A stretch of 64,000 bases of DNA from Gemmatimonadota bacterium. Lineage in GTDB: Bacteria; Latescibacterota; UBA2968. The position numbers and the translations under genes are program-made. The notes under the pieces were generated by a model. It saw nothing but the letters and a program-made list of their open reading frames with translations, did no database searches and had not been told where the DNA came from. The stretch is from NCBI GenBank assembly GCA_026705765.1, contig JAPPAB010000007.1, forward strand, positions 32,119 through 96,118, given 5' to 3'. Of the stretch, positions 34,198-43,233 are shown one piece after another. Every line of letters begins with the position of its first letter. Position 1 is the stretch's first letter.

Positions 34198-34851
34198 ATG
34201 ATCAAATCAGAAGAAATGGATGTCGAACGGATTCGGCAAAAACTGAGCGATAATCCCGCCGCATTTGCCGTCGTTGTCGCCGGTCCATCGGGAGTGGGAA
34301 AAACGTCGATGTGCCAGGGGGTTTTGTGTACAGATCCAAGCGTACGGCGCTGTGTGACGACAACAACGCGACCACCACGCGATGACGAAATACAGGGTGT
34401 TGCCCGTCATTTTGTGACAGTTGCACAATTTGAAGCCATGCAAACGCGAGGCGATTTTATCGAGTCTGCCGAAGTGCATGGACATCTTTACGGCGCGACA
34501 TTCGACGCGGTTGCAGAAGCTCTGTGCGATGGACATGTGATGTTGATGGATGTTGATGTGCAAGGCGTGGCCGCGTGGAAAAAAGTCCTGGGAAATCGCT
34601 GCGTGACCGTATTTGTCGTGCCGCCATCTCTCGATGTGCTTGCAAAGCGCCTCAATGCGCGGCAATCTGAAAGCGCTTCGGCCTTTCGCTTGCGTATGGA
34701 AAATGCCGTTTCTGAACTCGTCCAGGCAAAAAACAGCGACTACGTCGTCGTTAATGACAAATTGGAACAGGCCATCGCCGATTTGCTCGCTATTATCCGC
34801 GCAGAGCGACTGCGCACACGGCGGATGTGTTTGCGTCGCTTGGGGATCTAA
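34198..34851 (+). CDS. gmk: Guanylate kinase
   Basis: 217 residues. GMP + ATP to GDP + ADP. P-loop GPSGVGKTSM (about 29-38), followed by TTTTRPPRDDEIQGV (GMP-binding) and GDFIESAEVHGHLYGA, the classical GMP-binding loop. Slightly divergent in the lid (NARQSESASAFRLRM where RxxD-type residues are usual), but otherwise complete. Sits between yicC and rpoZ. The ATG at 34198 has a weak ribosome site; ATG 34216 would also work. Confidence 0.93.
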   Translation: MIKSEEMDVERIRQKLSDNPAAFAVVVAGPSGVGKTSMCQGVLCTDPSVRRCVTTTTRPPRDDEIQGVARHFVTVAQFEAMQTRGDFIESAEVHGHLYGATFDAVAEALCDGHVMLMDVDVQGVAAWKKVLGNRCVTVFVVPPSLDVLAKRLNARQSESASAFRLRMENAVSELVQAKNSDYVVVNDKLEQAIADLLAIIRAERLRTRRMCLRRLGI

Positions 34852-34928
34852 AAACTCGTGCTATACTCCCGGCCTATCTCCCGCCCGCTATTGCAGTTGG
34901 AAGCCCATTTTTAATTAAGGAGTGCGTT

Positions 34929-35156
34929 ATGTCGAACGTATTTTTTTCTGAAGAATTAACAACTGAAGAGGATATGAATACCTATAAAGCCGTATTGCTG
35001 GCATCGAAAGAAGCTCGCCGGCTGAATAAAGCCCGGTTGGTTGCGGGTGTGCCCGAAGGAGAAGAAAAAATAACAACCATTGCTCTGGACCGAATTGTAG
35101 AAAAGAAAATTCAGGTGACCTATGCTGAAGGGAAAGAGGATTCTACTGGGCGTTAG
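34929..35156 (+). CDS. rpoZ: RNA polymerase omega subunit
   Basis: 75 residues. Small helical subunit that helps assemble RNA polymerase and contributes to ppGpp binding in some bacteria. The core YKAVLLASKEARRLNKAR followed by [18 protein letters not shown] is typical. ATG 34929 has AAGGAG eight bases upstream. Its 3' end overlaps coaBC by 35 bases in another frame, an unusually long overlap that suggests coupled translation. Confidence 0.9.
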   Translation: MSNVFFSEELTTEEDMNTYKAVLLASKEARRLNKARLVAGVPEGEEKITTIALDRIVEKKIQVTYAEGKEDSTGR

Positions 35157-36327
35157 CGGTGGAATTGCCGCCTATAAAAGCGTATTCTTATTGCGCCTTC
35201 TTCAGAATGCAGGCGCAGAGGTTCGGGTGGTCATGACACCTGCTGCGCAGAAGTTCGTGCAGCCCCTCACGTTTGAAGCGCTCTCACACCATCGCGTCTA
35301 TACGGATTTGTTTCCGTCGGACGGTGACCCCGATGTTATCCACGTACATTTGGGCAAGTGGGCAGATCTAATCATTGTCGCGCCAGCAACTGCAAATTGC
35401 ATCGGCAAATTAGCCCATGGGTTGGCCGATGACCTGTTGACCTGTGCGTTATTAGCTGCTGAAGCACCTGTTTTACTCGCCCCGGCAATGGAAACCCAAA
35501 TGTGGGAACGCGGTGCAGTGCGACAAAATGTCGAGTTCTTAAAAAAAGACGGCTATCGGATGGTCGGTCCATGGGCGGGATTGCTCGCATCGGGCGCCGA
35601 GGGAATGGGACGCATGGCCGAACCTCATAAAATTGTGGATGAGGCCAGCAGTATGATAGGCGCAACGCAAACACTTGCGGGAAAACGCATTGTAGTGACA
35701 GCGGGCAGGACCGAGCAGCCCCTTGATCCCGTGCGCTTTATCACCAATCGCTCAACGGGTAAAATGGGCTATGCCATTGCAGAACAAGCGCACCGCCGAG
35801 GTGCTGATGTCGCGTTGATCAGCGGACCGACAGAACTCACCGTCCCCGCCGGTGTACAAATCGAGTCTATCCGCACAGTTGCCGACTTAAAAGCGGCAAC
35901 CGTCCGTGCATATCAGCATGCCGACGCACTAATTATGACCGCAGCAGTGCTCGATTTTCGTCCCGAACATGTGTCCAAATCAAAAATAAAAAAACGCGAT
36001 GGTAGTCTTTCGCTTCACCTGCTGCCCAATGAAGATTTTTTAATTCCCCTGGGACAAAACAAAGGCGAGCGAGTCGTAATCGGGTTTGCGATGGAAACCG
36101 ATCACGCGATGGAAAATGCCCACAAAAAGCTCCACGAGAAAAATCTCGATCTAATTGTGTTGAATGAATTGAATGTGGAAGGTGCGGGGTTTGGTGTCGA
36201 TACCAATGTCGTGACTTTTATAGAACCCCGTCGAGAACCTGTCGCATTGCCCTTGATGCCCAAACGCGATGTGGCAGATCGCATTTTGGACTGGCTGGTA
36301 TCGCGTTGGGAGAACGGGCATGAATGA
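35122..36327 (+). CDS. coaBC: Bifunctional phosphopantothenoylcysteine synthetase/decarboxylase
   Basis: 401 residues. Two coenzyme A steps: joins cysteine to 4'-phosphopantothenate (CoaB, C-terminal, from about 185) and decarboxylates the product with FMN (CoaC, N-terminal). Seen: [13 protein letters not shown], the catalytic His in [27 protein letters not shown], and KSKIKKRDG. The conserved PxMNxxMW motif reads PAMETQMW, so the Asn that contacts the substrate is Glu here. ATG at 35122 lies inside the end of rpoZ; the start fits the family. Confidence 0.92.
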   Translation: MLKGKRILLGVSGGIAAYKSVFLLRLLQNAGAEVRVVMTPAAQKFVQPLTFEALSHHRVYTDLFPSDGDPDVIHVHLGKWADLIIVAPATANCIGKLAHGLADDLLTCALLAAEAPVLLAPAMETQMWERGAVRQNVEFLKKDGYRMVGPWAGLLASGAEGMGRMAEPHKIVDEASSMIGATQTLAGKRIVVTAGRTEQPLDPVRFITNRSTGKMGYAIAEQAHRRGADVALISGPTELTVPAGVQIESIRTVADLKAATVRAYQHADALIMTAAVLDFRPEHVSKSKIKKRDGSLSLHLLPNEDFLIPLGQNKGERVVIGFAMETDHAMENAHKKLHEKNLDLIVLNELNVEGAGFGVDTNVVTFIEPRREPVALPLMPKRDVADRILDWLVSRWENGHE

Positions 36328-36991
36328 ATCCCCCGATCTGTTGGAAACGCTCGCGCTTGCACGCGATTTTCTATCGCGAGAAATCGCTTATGCACCCGCC
36401 TCAATTGCGCGGATGGACGATCGAGAATCAGGCGATGATCTCCTGACTATTCTGGATCAAGAGGCTTGCAACTGTCAAAAATGTGGATTGGCGCAAACGC
36501 GCACCTCAGTCGTGTTTGGAAGCGGGAATACTACTGCAGACCTCATGTTTGTCGGCGAAGCTCCCGGTGCGGAGGAAGACCGGCAGGGATTGCCTTTTGT
36601 AGGGGCTGCCGGACAATTGTTGACGCGAATGATCGAAGCCATAGGTTTGACGCGCGAAGACGTCTATATCGCCAACATCATCAAATGCAGGCCTCCCAAT
36701 AACCGGGACCCCAAACCCGATGAAATTGCCGCCTGTCAGCCTTATCTACTACAACAAATTGACCTGATTGCGCCGATTGTGATCTGTACGTTGGGCCGTT
36801 TTGCCGCACAAACCCTGTTGCAGACCACCGAGTCGATGGGGCGTTTGCGAGGACAAATTTTTGAATATCAGGGCGCGAAATTAATCCCCACATATCACCC
36901 TGCTGCCCTGTTGAGAAATGCACACTGGAAACGCCCGACGTGGGAAGACTTGAAACTGGTCCGCAAACTTTACGATGGGACTGAAATCTGA
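36320..36991 (+). CDS. Uracil-DNA glycosylase, family 4 (Fe-S type)
   Basis: 223 residues from ATG 36320, which overlaps the coaBC stop by eight bases. Removes uracil from DNA in base-excision repair. Four cluster Cys: C52-x2-C55 (NCQKCGL) and the pair KCRPPNNR ... AAC 16 residues apart. Catalytic-region motif [23 protein letters not shown] and HPAALLRN (uracil-binding His). An N-terminal helical extension of about 45 residues precedes the domain, common in this family. Ends sharing one base pair (TGATG) with dnaB. Confidence 0.92.
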   Translation: MNESPDLLETLALARDFLSREIAYAPASIARMDDRESGDDLLTILDQEACNCQKCGLAQTRTSVVFGSGNTTADLMFVGEAPGAEEDRQGLPFVGAAGQLLTRMIEAIGLTREDVYIANIIKCRPPNNRDPKPDEIAACQPYLLQQIDLIAPIVICTLGRFAAQTLLQTTESMGRLRGQIFEYQGAKLIPTYHPAALLRNAHWKRPTWEDLKLVRKLYDGTEI

Positions 36992-38364
36992 TGGCCTCCC
37001 AAAATCCGACATCAAACACGGCTGAACGTGCGCAGCCCCAAGCACTCGAAGTCGAACGCGCTGTATTGGGCGCCATGTTGATCGACAATATGGCAATCAA
37101 TCGCGTGGTAGAAGTACTGGGGAACGAAACGGCTTTTTACCATACGCCACATCGAAAAGTCTATGCGGCAATCCAAAAAATGTCAGAGCGCGGCGAGCCC
37201 GTCGATCAGGTGACACTCACTGCAGAACTCGCGCGGCGGGGACAACTCGACGATGTCGGCGGCGCAGTTTTGATTGCCGAGTTGGCCAGTGAAATGGCGA
37301 CGGCAGCCAATGCAGAATACCACGCACAGATCGTGTTGGAAAAGGCGCAGAGGCGGCGGTTGATATCCGCAGCGACCCAAACGCTCACCGAAAGCTATGA
37401 AGAAACCGAGGATGTGCGCGAACTCATCGACCGCGCAGAGCAACGGGTCTTTCAAATTGCCGAAGGCGAATTGGGCAAAGGCGTCATGCCCCTTGAATCT
37501 GCACTTACCGAGGCTTATGAAGCGATTGAGCGCGCGCACCAACAGCCCGGCGCACTGACTGGCGTGACCACGGGATATACGGACCTGGATGAAATCACAG
37601 CGGGCTTGCAGTCTTCGGACATGATCATCCTCGCGTCGCGCCCATCAATGGGCAAAACAGCACTCACATTGTGCATAGCGCGCAATGCCGCAGTGAAGAG
37701 CAGTACACCCGTGCTGTATTTTTCTCTGGAAATGGCAACACAGCAACTCGCACAGCGACTCTTGTGTGCAGAAGCGCGCGTGGATTCGCACCGTGTGCGA
37801 ACGGGTAAGTTGTCAGAAGATGAATGGCATAAATTAGCCAACTGGACGGGAAAGCTGATGGAGGCACCCATATACATTGATGACACGCCCGCTATTTCCG
37901 TCCTGGAACTGCGTGCCAAAGCGCGCCGCGCAAAATCCGAATACAATATTGGGCTAATCATTGTCGATTATCTACAACTGATGACCACATCTGAAGATTA
38001 TGGCAGCCGCGAACAGGAAATCGCCTCTATCTCGCGGTCCCTGAAAGCCCTCGCCAAAGAACTCGATATTCCGCTCGTTGCCTGCGCGCAATTGTCGCGT
38101 GCTGTGGAAAGTCGGACAGATAAGCGACCGCAATTGGCCGATTTGCGCGAGAGTGGCTCGATAGAACAGGACGCGGATGTGGTCATGTTTCTCTTTCGCC
38201 CCGAAGTATATGGCATTGTAGATGAAGAGGGCAATGCACAAGAAGGCGTGGCTGAGATCATATTGGGCAAGCAGCGCAATGGTCCGATTGGCAGCGTTTT
38301 TTTGACCTTTCAGGCAGAGTGTCTTAGTTTTGAAAACCCCGAAATCTATCGCGAATTTCCCTGA
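36991..38364 (+). CDS. dnaB: Replicative DNA helicase DnaB
   Basis: 457 residues, normal length. Hexameric 5'-3' helicase at the replication fork. N-terminal primase-interacting domain (QALEVERAVLGAMLID) to about residue 110, linker, then RecA-like domain: Walker A ASRPSMGKTAL (about 214-224), Walker B GLIIVDYLQLM (about 320-330), then DLRESGSIEQDADVV. No intein is present, although DnaB is a common insertion site. The start overlaps the previous stop by TGATG. GGGACT lies nearby as weak ribosome site. Confidence 0.96.
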   Translation: MASQNPTSNTAERAQPQALEVERAVLGAMLIDNMAINRVVEVLGNETAFYHTPHRKVYAAIQKMSERGEPVDQVTLTAELARRGQLDDVGGAVLIAELASEMATAANAEYHAQIVLEKAQRRRLISAATQTLTESYEETEDVRELIDRAEQRVFQIAEGELGKGVMPLESALTEAYEAIERAHQQPGALTGVTTGYTDLDEITAGLQSSDMIILASRPSMGKTALTLCIARNAAVKSSTPVLYFSLEMATQQLAQRLLCAEARVDSHRVRTGKLSEDEWHKLANWTGKLMEAPIYIDDTPAISVLELRAKARRAKSEYNIGLIIVDYLQLMTTSEDYGSREQEIASISRSLKALAKELDIPLVACAQLSRAVESRTDKRPQLADLRESGSIEQDADVVMFLFRPEVYGIVDEEGNAQEGVAEIILGKQRNGPIGSVFLTFQAECLSFENPEIYREFP

Positions 38365-38375
38365 GGAAATAGCCC

Positions 38376-39743
38376 ATGGGCAAAGTGCGCGTGCGGTACG
38401 TATGTCAGCAATGCGGTGCTGATTCAGGACGGTGGTTTGGTCGGTGTGGATCTTGCGGCGAATGGAATACCTGTGTCGAAGAACAGACATCGCCCGAGAA
38501 AAAACAAAACAGACGCGCGGACGAATGGGTCAAAGCAAATCCGCCACAGCCGATTACGGAAGTAGTCGGTGGCAGAGAAGACCGCATCGAGACAGCTATT
38601 GGCGAATTTGACCGCACATTGGGTGGCGGCATTGTGCCCGGCATGGCCGCGCTTGTCGGCGGCGATCCCGGCATTGGCAAATCCACATTGCTCTTGCAAG
38701 GCGTTGCACAACTCGCGTTTTCGGGTATGAAGACTCTGTACGTATCTGCAGAAGAGTCCCCCCGCCAAACGCGGATGCGCGCCCAAAGAATCGGCGCGCT
38801 ATCCGATGAATTGTACCTGATTTCCGAATCCAATCTCGATCTGATTTGCGGCTATATCGAAGAAATGCAGCCCGTCGCGGTTGTGGTCGATTCGGTGCAG
38901 ACCATTTTTAGCCCAGACCTGCAAAGTGCGCCGGGAAGTGTGGCACAGGTCAGAGAATCTTCTGCAAAACTGGTGGCACTGGGCAAACGCACGGGCACAT
39001 CGATCTTTTTAATCGGACATGTCACCAAAGAAGGCACGGTTGCAGGACCGCGCGTACTCGAACACATCGTCGATACCGTACTTTACCTGGAGGGCGAACA
39101 ACACGGTGCGTTTCGCATTTTGCGGGCGGCCAAGAACCGGTTTGGTTCGACAAACGAAATCGGCATTTTTGAAATGTGTGATCGGGGGATGGTCACAGTG
39201 GATAATCCCTCACAGGTATTCTTGCCCGAGCGCGAGGCCGATCGGGAAGGTACAGCCATTGTTTGCACAATTGAAGGCACGCGCCCCATTCTGGTCGAAG
39301 TACAAGCACTGGTCAGTCGCAGCAATTTCGGGTACCCCCAACGCGTGGCCACGGGATTTGATGCGCGGCGAATGGCGATTTTAATTGCCGTACTCGAAAA
39401 ACGGTCGGGCCTGCAATTGGGGACTGAAGATATTTTTTTAAATGTCGCAGGAGGCTTGCGCATTGACGAACCCGCAGTCGATCTGGGTGTAGCTATGGCT
39501 ATGGCGTCGAGCTTTCGCAGCAGGCAGATGTCTCGAGATACGGTTGTAATTGGCGAAGTTGGGCTGGGCGGAGAAGTCCGTGCTGTTGGCCAAATTGAAC
39601 GCAGAATGGCCGAAGCGCGTAAACTGGGCTTCGCGCGGTGTATTGCCGCCAAAGCAAATTTGAGTGGGGCGCGCATTCCCGATGGCCTGTCGTTGATTGG
39701 CGTTCAGGATGTGGATGCCGCGCAAGATGTGGTATTTTCATAG
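38376..39743 (+). CDS. radA: DNA repair protein RadA
   Basis: 455 residues. Helicase-like protein for branch migration in recombinational repair. Domains: C4 zinc finger (CQQCG ... RCGSCGEW), Walker A GGDPGIGKST (about 94), the RadA-specific KNRFGST motif (about 251), and a C-terminal Lon-protease-like domain lacking the protease dyad. ALVGGDPGIGKS and LLQG are standard. Starts 11 bases after dnaB with GAGG upstream. Confidence 0.95.
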   Translation: MGKVRVRYVCQQCGADSGRWFGRCGSCGEWNTCVEEQTSPEKKQNRRADEWVKANPPQPITEVVGGREDRIETAIGEFDRTLGGGIVPGMAALVGGDPGIGKSTLLLQGVAQLAFSGMKTLYVSAEESPRQTRMRAQRIGALSDELYLISESNLDLICGYIEEMQPVAVVVDSVQTIFSPDLQSAPGSVAQVRESSAKLVALGKRTGTSIFLIGHVTKEGTVAGPRVLEHIVDTVLYLEGEQHGAFRILRAAKNRFGSTNEIGIFEMCDRGMVTVDNPSQVFLPEREADREGTAIVCTIEGTRPILVEVQALVSRSNFGYPQRVATGFDARRMAILIAVLEKRSGLQLGTEDIFLNVAGGLRIDEPAVDLGVAMAMASSFRSRQMSRDTVVIGEVGLGGEVRAVGQIERRMAEARKLGFARCIAAKANLSGARIPDGLSLIGVQDVDAAQDVVFS

Positions 39744-39767
39744 AGATTATTATTACGGAGAAAGCGC

Positions 39768-40391
39768 ATGGCACCGAGAATTGTACACATTTCCAAATTA
39801 TTGTCATTGATGTTGCGACACAGACCCGAGGAGTTTGGACTGCAAGTCGATCGCTATGGTTTTGCCGACCTCGACGCAGTTTTACGCGCATTTCAAGACC
39901 GAAATTCCACATTTACTCTTGAAGATATTGAAAAAGTGGTTTATGATGGAGAGAAGCAGCGTTTCGAGATTGTGGAAAATCGCATTCGCGCGCGTTACGG
40001 CCACAGTTTTTCCATTGATCTGGGCCTCGATCCATCAGAACCACCTGAATTTTTATACAAGGGAGTGGATTCTACTGATGTGGAGCGATTGTTATCTGAG
40101 GGTCTGGCGCCAGATGATCGCGATTATGTACATTTGTCGTTTGATGCCGATGTCGCCGCGCGGTTAAGTACCAGGCCCGGACGCCGAGGATCTGTTATAC
40201 GCATTGCAGCGACACGCGCCCATCGTGCTGGCGTGCATTTCTACGATTGTGGTCCAACCGTATTGACCAAACATATCCCCGGGGAATTTTTGGATTTAGA
40301 ACAGGGCGGGATCACAATGTCGCAAACCATATCTCATGAACGAGAAAATGTGACTTATGGTCGGCGGCGGCGCTTCTCGTCCCGACGGTAG
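39768..40391 (+). CDS. kptA: RNA 2'-phosphotransferase (KptA/Tpt1 family)
   Basis: 207 residues. The eukaryotic homologue transfers the splice-junction 2'-phosphate of tRNA to NAD+; the bacterial target is unsettled, possibly repaired or ADP-ribosylated RNA ends. Key residues: R-H in SLMLRHRPEEFGL, Arg in RARYGHSFS, the NAD site DYVHLSFD and FYDCGPTVLTKHIP. The usual YHGT motif reads YKGV, so the His of that motif is missing. A 20-residue basic C-terminal tail (YGRRRRFSSRR) follows the fold. Located 24 bases after radA, with GGAG upstream of its ATG. Confidence 0.87.
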   Translation: MAPRIVHISKLLSLMLRHRPEEFGLQVDRYGFADLDAVLRAFQDRNSTFTLEDIEKVVYDGEKQRFEIVENRIRARYGHSFSIDLGLDPSEPPEFLYKGVDSTDVERLLSEGLAPDDRDYVHLSFDADVAARLSTRPGRRGSVIRIAATRAHRAGVHFYDCGPTVLTKHIPGEFLDLEQGGITMSQTISHERENVTYGRRRRFSSRR

Positions 40392-40433
40392 TTTTGAGGC
40401 ATGTTCACAGGGCCAGAATGACCTTTTCATAAT

Positions 40434-41342
40434 ATGGCTAAATCAAACAAAAATCACACGCAGTCCTTGCTGAGTACCGCCAAAAATTTGGCACGGGAAA
40501 CCTGCGCCGATATGATCCTGCTCATGGCTAATTCCGGCGTGACCCACGCCGATGTTCACGGGCTGAACGCCACCTGCCAGGTCCTGATTGTTACGGGAAA
40601 AAAACACTTTTTGCAAGGTGTGGAAGAGAAAGGTGTGCAGCGTTTAACTTATGATTATCGCAGGAGTGATGACACGCACTTCGAACAGTTGCGACAATGC
40701 GTTATCAGAGGCATGGAAAGTGGACATATTCGCCGAGACGCGCGATTGGTATGCCTGAGTCTCATGCTGGCCTCGCAGGGTGTGGATGCGATAACGGTGC
40801 TGGATACCAGTATTGGATTTGATATATACGATCCGGCAAAAATTTCAGCCATATCGGGCAATTTGCCACTCAAAGTTGTCAAAACCACGCTCGAACTTGC
40901 CATCAATATTGGTAAGGAAGGCCGCGAAGGCGAACCGGTCGGCACCTTATTTGTCATTGGCGATTCCAAACGGGTTTTGCACCATTCGCGATCCATGACA
41001 TTTGATCCTTTTCGCGGATATTCCGACAAAGAAAAAAATATCTGCAATCCCGATATTCACGAAGGTGTCAAAGAAGTATCGCTGATGGATGGTGCATTTA
41101 TCATTCGGGAAGATGGGGTTATCCTATCTGGGGGGCGCTATATTTCAGCAAGTGTGCGCGGTCTCACTTTACCCAAGGAATTGGGTGCACGTCATGTGGC
41201 GGCGGCGGCGATTACCAAAACCACCCGAGCCATCGCCCTGGCTATTTCTGAGTCAACCGGAACGGTTCGCGTATTTAAGCAGGGCAAAATCGTTTTGCAA
41301 ATTAACACGCACCGGTGGCATATTGGACAAGACCAGCGGTAA
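40434..41342 (+). CDS. DacZ-like diadenylate cyclase (c-di-AMP synthase)
   Basis: 302 residues. The N-terminal half (about 10-150) looks like a pyruvate-kinase C-terminal-type domain; the C-terminal half (about 190-300) is a DisA_N/DAC domain that makes c-di-AMP from two ATP. DGA motif is at about 217 (LMDGAFI); the second motif reads GARHVAAAAIT near 252, so the last Arg of RHR is Val. This arrangement matches archaeal DacZ more than CdaA or DisA, and there are no membrane segments. No strong ribosome site at ATG 40434. Cytoplasmic signalling enzyme. Confidence 0.78.
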   Translation: MAKSNKNHTQSLLSTAKNLARETCADMILLMANSGVTHADVHGLNATCQVLIVTGKKHFLQGVEEKGVQRLTYDYRRSDDTHFEQLRQCVIRGMESGHIRRDARLVCLSLMLASQGVDAITVLDTSIGFDIYDPAKISAISGNLPLKVVKTTLELAINIGKEGREGEPVGTLFVIGDSKRVLHHSRSMTFDPFRGYSDKEKNICNPDIHEGVKEVSLMDGAFIIREDGVILSGGRYISASVRGLTLPKELGARHVAAAAITKTTRAIALAISESTGTVRVFKQGKIVLQINTHRWHIGQDQR

Positions 41343-41368
41343 TGAACATATTGCGCTAAGAGATATTT

Positions 41369-42658
41369 ATGCAGCGATGGATCGCACCCCTTTTGATGGG
41401 GTTGATCATGACAATCAGTTTTGCTGCAATGCCGGCATTGGGCCTGCCGGTTTTTTTTGTGTTTTTTGGCATTGCATCTGTGGTCTATCTCATTGCCGTC
41501 TGGTATTGTAAATATATGCCATTGATCGCTATTGTGATCGCTGCCGCAGTGTTTCGGCTCATCCTTTTGTTTTCTATCCCCACGTTATCCGATGATATTT
41601 ATCGCTATGTGTGGGATGGACGCGTACAATGGGCGGGCATCAATCCCTACCGGTTTGCACCTGTAGCGCAAGAACTGGTGCATGTGCGAGACGCGCTCAT
41701 TTTCCCCAAAATTAATCACCCCGAATTGCCCACCATTTATCCGCCCATCGCCCAAATGACATTCTGGGTAGGGTATGGAATTTCTGATGGCATATTGGGC
41801 ATTAAGATGCTACTCGTGTGTGCCGACCTGGTTGCGGGATGGCTTATAGTCTGTTTGCTCAGGCATTTTAAGCAGCGGCCACAATGGGTTTTGATTTACT
41901 TCTGGCATCCGCTGATCGTGGTGGAAATCGCAGGAAATGGACATATTGAAGCACTGGGCATCGTCGCTTTGTTAGCCGCATTGTACTCGTTCTTAAAAGG
42001 ACGGGATCGCATTGCGCTAAGTGCACTGGGTGGAGCTGTTTTGATAAAATTCCTTCCCCTTGTTTTTTTACCGTATTTTGTGCGCTGGAAAGGGCGGCTG
42101 CCAACCAATTGGTCGGCACTGCTCCTGGTGCCCTGTGTAATACTCCTGGGATATTTGCCCTACGCTTGGACCGGCGCATCTGTTTTTGGTAGCCTGAGCA
42201 CTTATGCACAACACTGGTCGTTTAACAGCGCGGTATTCGATTTACTCATTCTGCTTTGCGGCAATGGACAGATAGCGCGTGGCATTATTGGCCTGCTCTT
42301 TTTAAGTGTTGTTCTGTTTCTGATCTGGAAGCGGATTCCCCTGTTGCGCTGTGCATATCTGACTGCAGCGGCCTTTATTCTTCTGACCCCCACGCTCCAT
42401 CCGTGGTATGTCTTGTGGTTAATCCCATTTCTCGTTTTCTTTCGGCATCCGCCCTGGATCGCTTTTTCACTCCTGGTGGTCTTATCCTATCACATATTGA
42501 TCCAATACCAGGCCCGTGGTGTATGGGAAGAAGCCGTGTGGGTTCAATGGGTAGAATACGGTGGGTTGGCGCTGGTGGGCATCGCATATTTGCTTTTTAA
42601 GCACACGGAAATCTTGACGAAAACAGGACGTTTTTTTAATATACACCGTTCAATCTGA
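41369..42658 (+). CDS. GT-C-type membrane glycosyltransferase
   Basis: 429 residues with about ten to twelve membrane segments. SDDIYRYVWDGRVQWAGINPYRF near residue 70 is the first-loop acidic motif of polyprenyl-phosphate-sugar dependent mannosyl/arabinosyl transferases (GT87/MptA-like). LTPTLHPWYVLWLIPF in the C-terminal half is typical of the same group. It probably transfers a sugar from a lipid carrier outside the inner membrane to a glycan or lipid. Follows the c-di-AMP synthase by 26 bases; no obvious functional link. Confidence 0.78.
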   Translation: MQRWIAPLLMGLIMTISFAAMPALGLPVFFVFFGIASVVYLIAVWYCKYMPLIAIVIAAAVFRLILLFSIPTLSDDIYRYVWDGRVQWAGINPYRFAPVAQELVHVRDALIFPKINHPELPTIYPPIAQMTFWVGYGISDGILGIKMLLVCADLVAGWLIVCLLRHFKQRPQWVLIYFWHPLIVVEIAGNGHIEALGIVALLAALYSFLKGRDRIALSALGGAVLIKFLPLVFLPYFVRWKGRLPTNWSALLLVPCVILLGYLPYAWTGASVFGSLSTYAQHWSFNSAVFDLLILLCGNGQIARGIIGLLFLSVVLFLIWKRIPLLRCAYLTAAAFILLTPTLHPWYVLWLIPFLVFFRHPPWIAFSLLVVLSYHILIQYQARGVWEEAVWVQWVEYGGLALVGIAYLLFKHTEILTKTGRFFNIHRSI

Positions 42659-42746
42659 TCGTACTGCAAAAAAAGAAAAAACGGGAACTCGAATTGGGCA
42701 AAAGCGTTTTTGAAAAAGTTTGAATAAGCAAAGGAGATGGACAGAG

Positions 42747-43229
42747 ATGCACAGATTTATATTCCTATTCTTTTTGCCACTATTTGTCGCCTGTGGGGGG
42801 CAAGACCAGTCTGCGGATCTGCTATTTCGAGAGGGCGAACAGGCCACGCACGATATGGCGTCGTATCCCGTGGCTGAGGTCAAATTGGCGGAATTTCTGA
42901 CGCGTTTTCCCGACGATCCTCGTGCAGAGGTGGCACTACAGGCTCTGGCTCGGGTGTTGATGAATCAGCAGAAACACAAAGAAGCAATTGCGCGATACGA
43001 GACCCTGATCGCGCGATTTCCTCAAAGCAGATATAGTGTACAGGCACAGTTTATGATTGGCTACATATACGATCAACTCGGTGATTACGAACAAGCGCGG
43101 ATAGCCTACCAGCAGGTGGTTGATACATATCCAAACTCAGAGTTGGTGGATGATGCCAAATTTTCGATTGCAAATTTGGGCAAAGCGCCCGAACAGTGGT
43201 TGCGTACCAAACCAATAAGTCGAGAGTAA
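42747..43229 (+). CDS. TPR-containing lipoprotein
   Basis: 160 residues from ATG 42747. Short signal peptide ending in the lipobox LFVAC (Cys near residue 15), so it is lipidated. Then three tetratricopeptide-type repeats with hallmark spacing: AEFLTRFPDDPRAEVALQALA, EAIARYETLIARFP and YEQARIAYQQVVDTYPNS, resembling BamD/YbgF (CpoB) proteins. A scaffold for an envelope complex is likely. AAGGAG lies ten bases upstream. Just ahead of moxR by four bases. Confidence 0.8.
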   Translation: MHRFIFLFFLPLFVACGGQDQSADLLFREGEQATHDMASYPVAEVKLAEFLTRFPDDPRAEVALQALARVLMNQQKHKEAIARYETLIARFPQSRYSVQAQFMIGYIYDQLGDYEQARIAYQQVVDTYPNSELVDDAKFSIANLGKAPEQWLRTKPISRE

Positions 43230-43233
43230 TGCA

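Noticed and set aside
36991..38364. Check for an intein or intron in dnaB.
   Set aside because: Length and motif spacing are normal, so no insertion.
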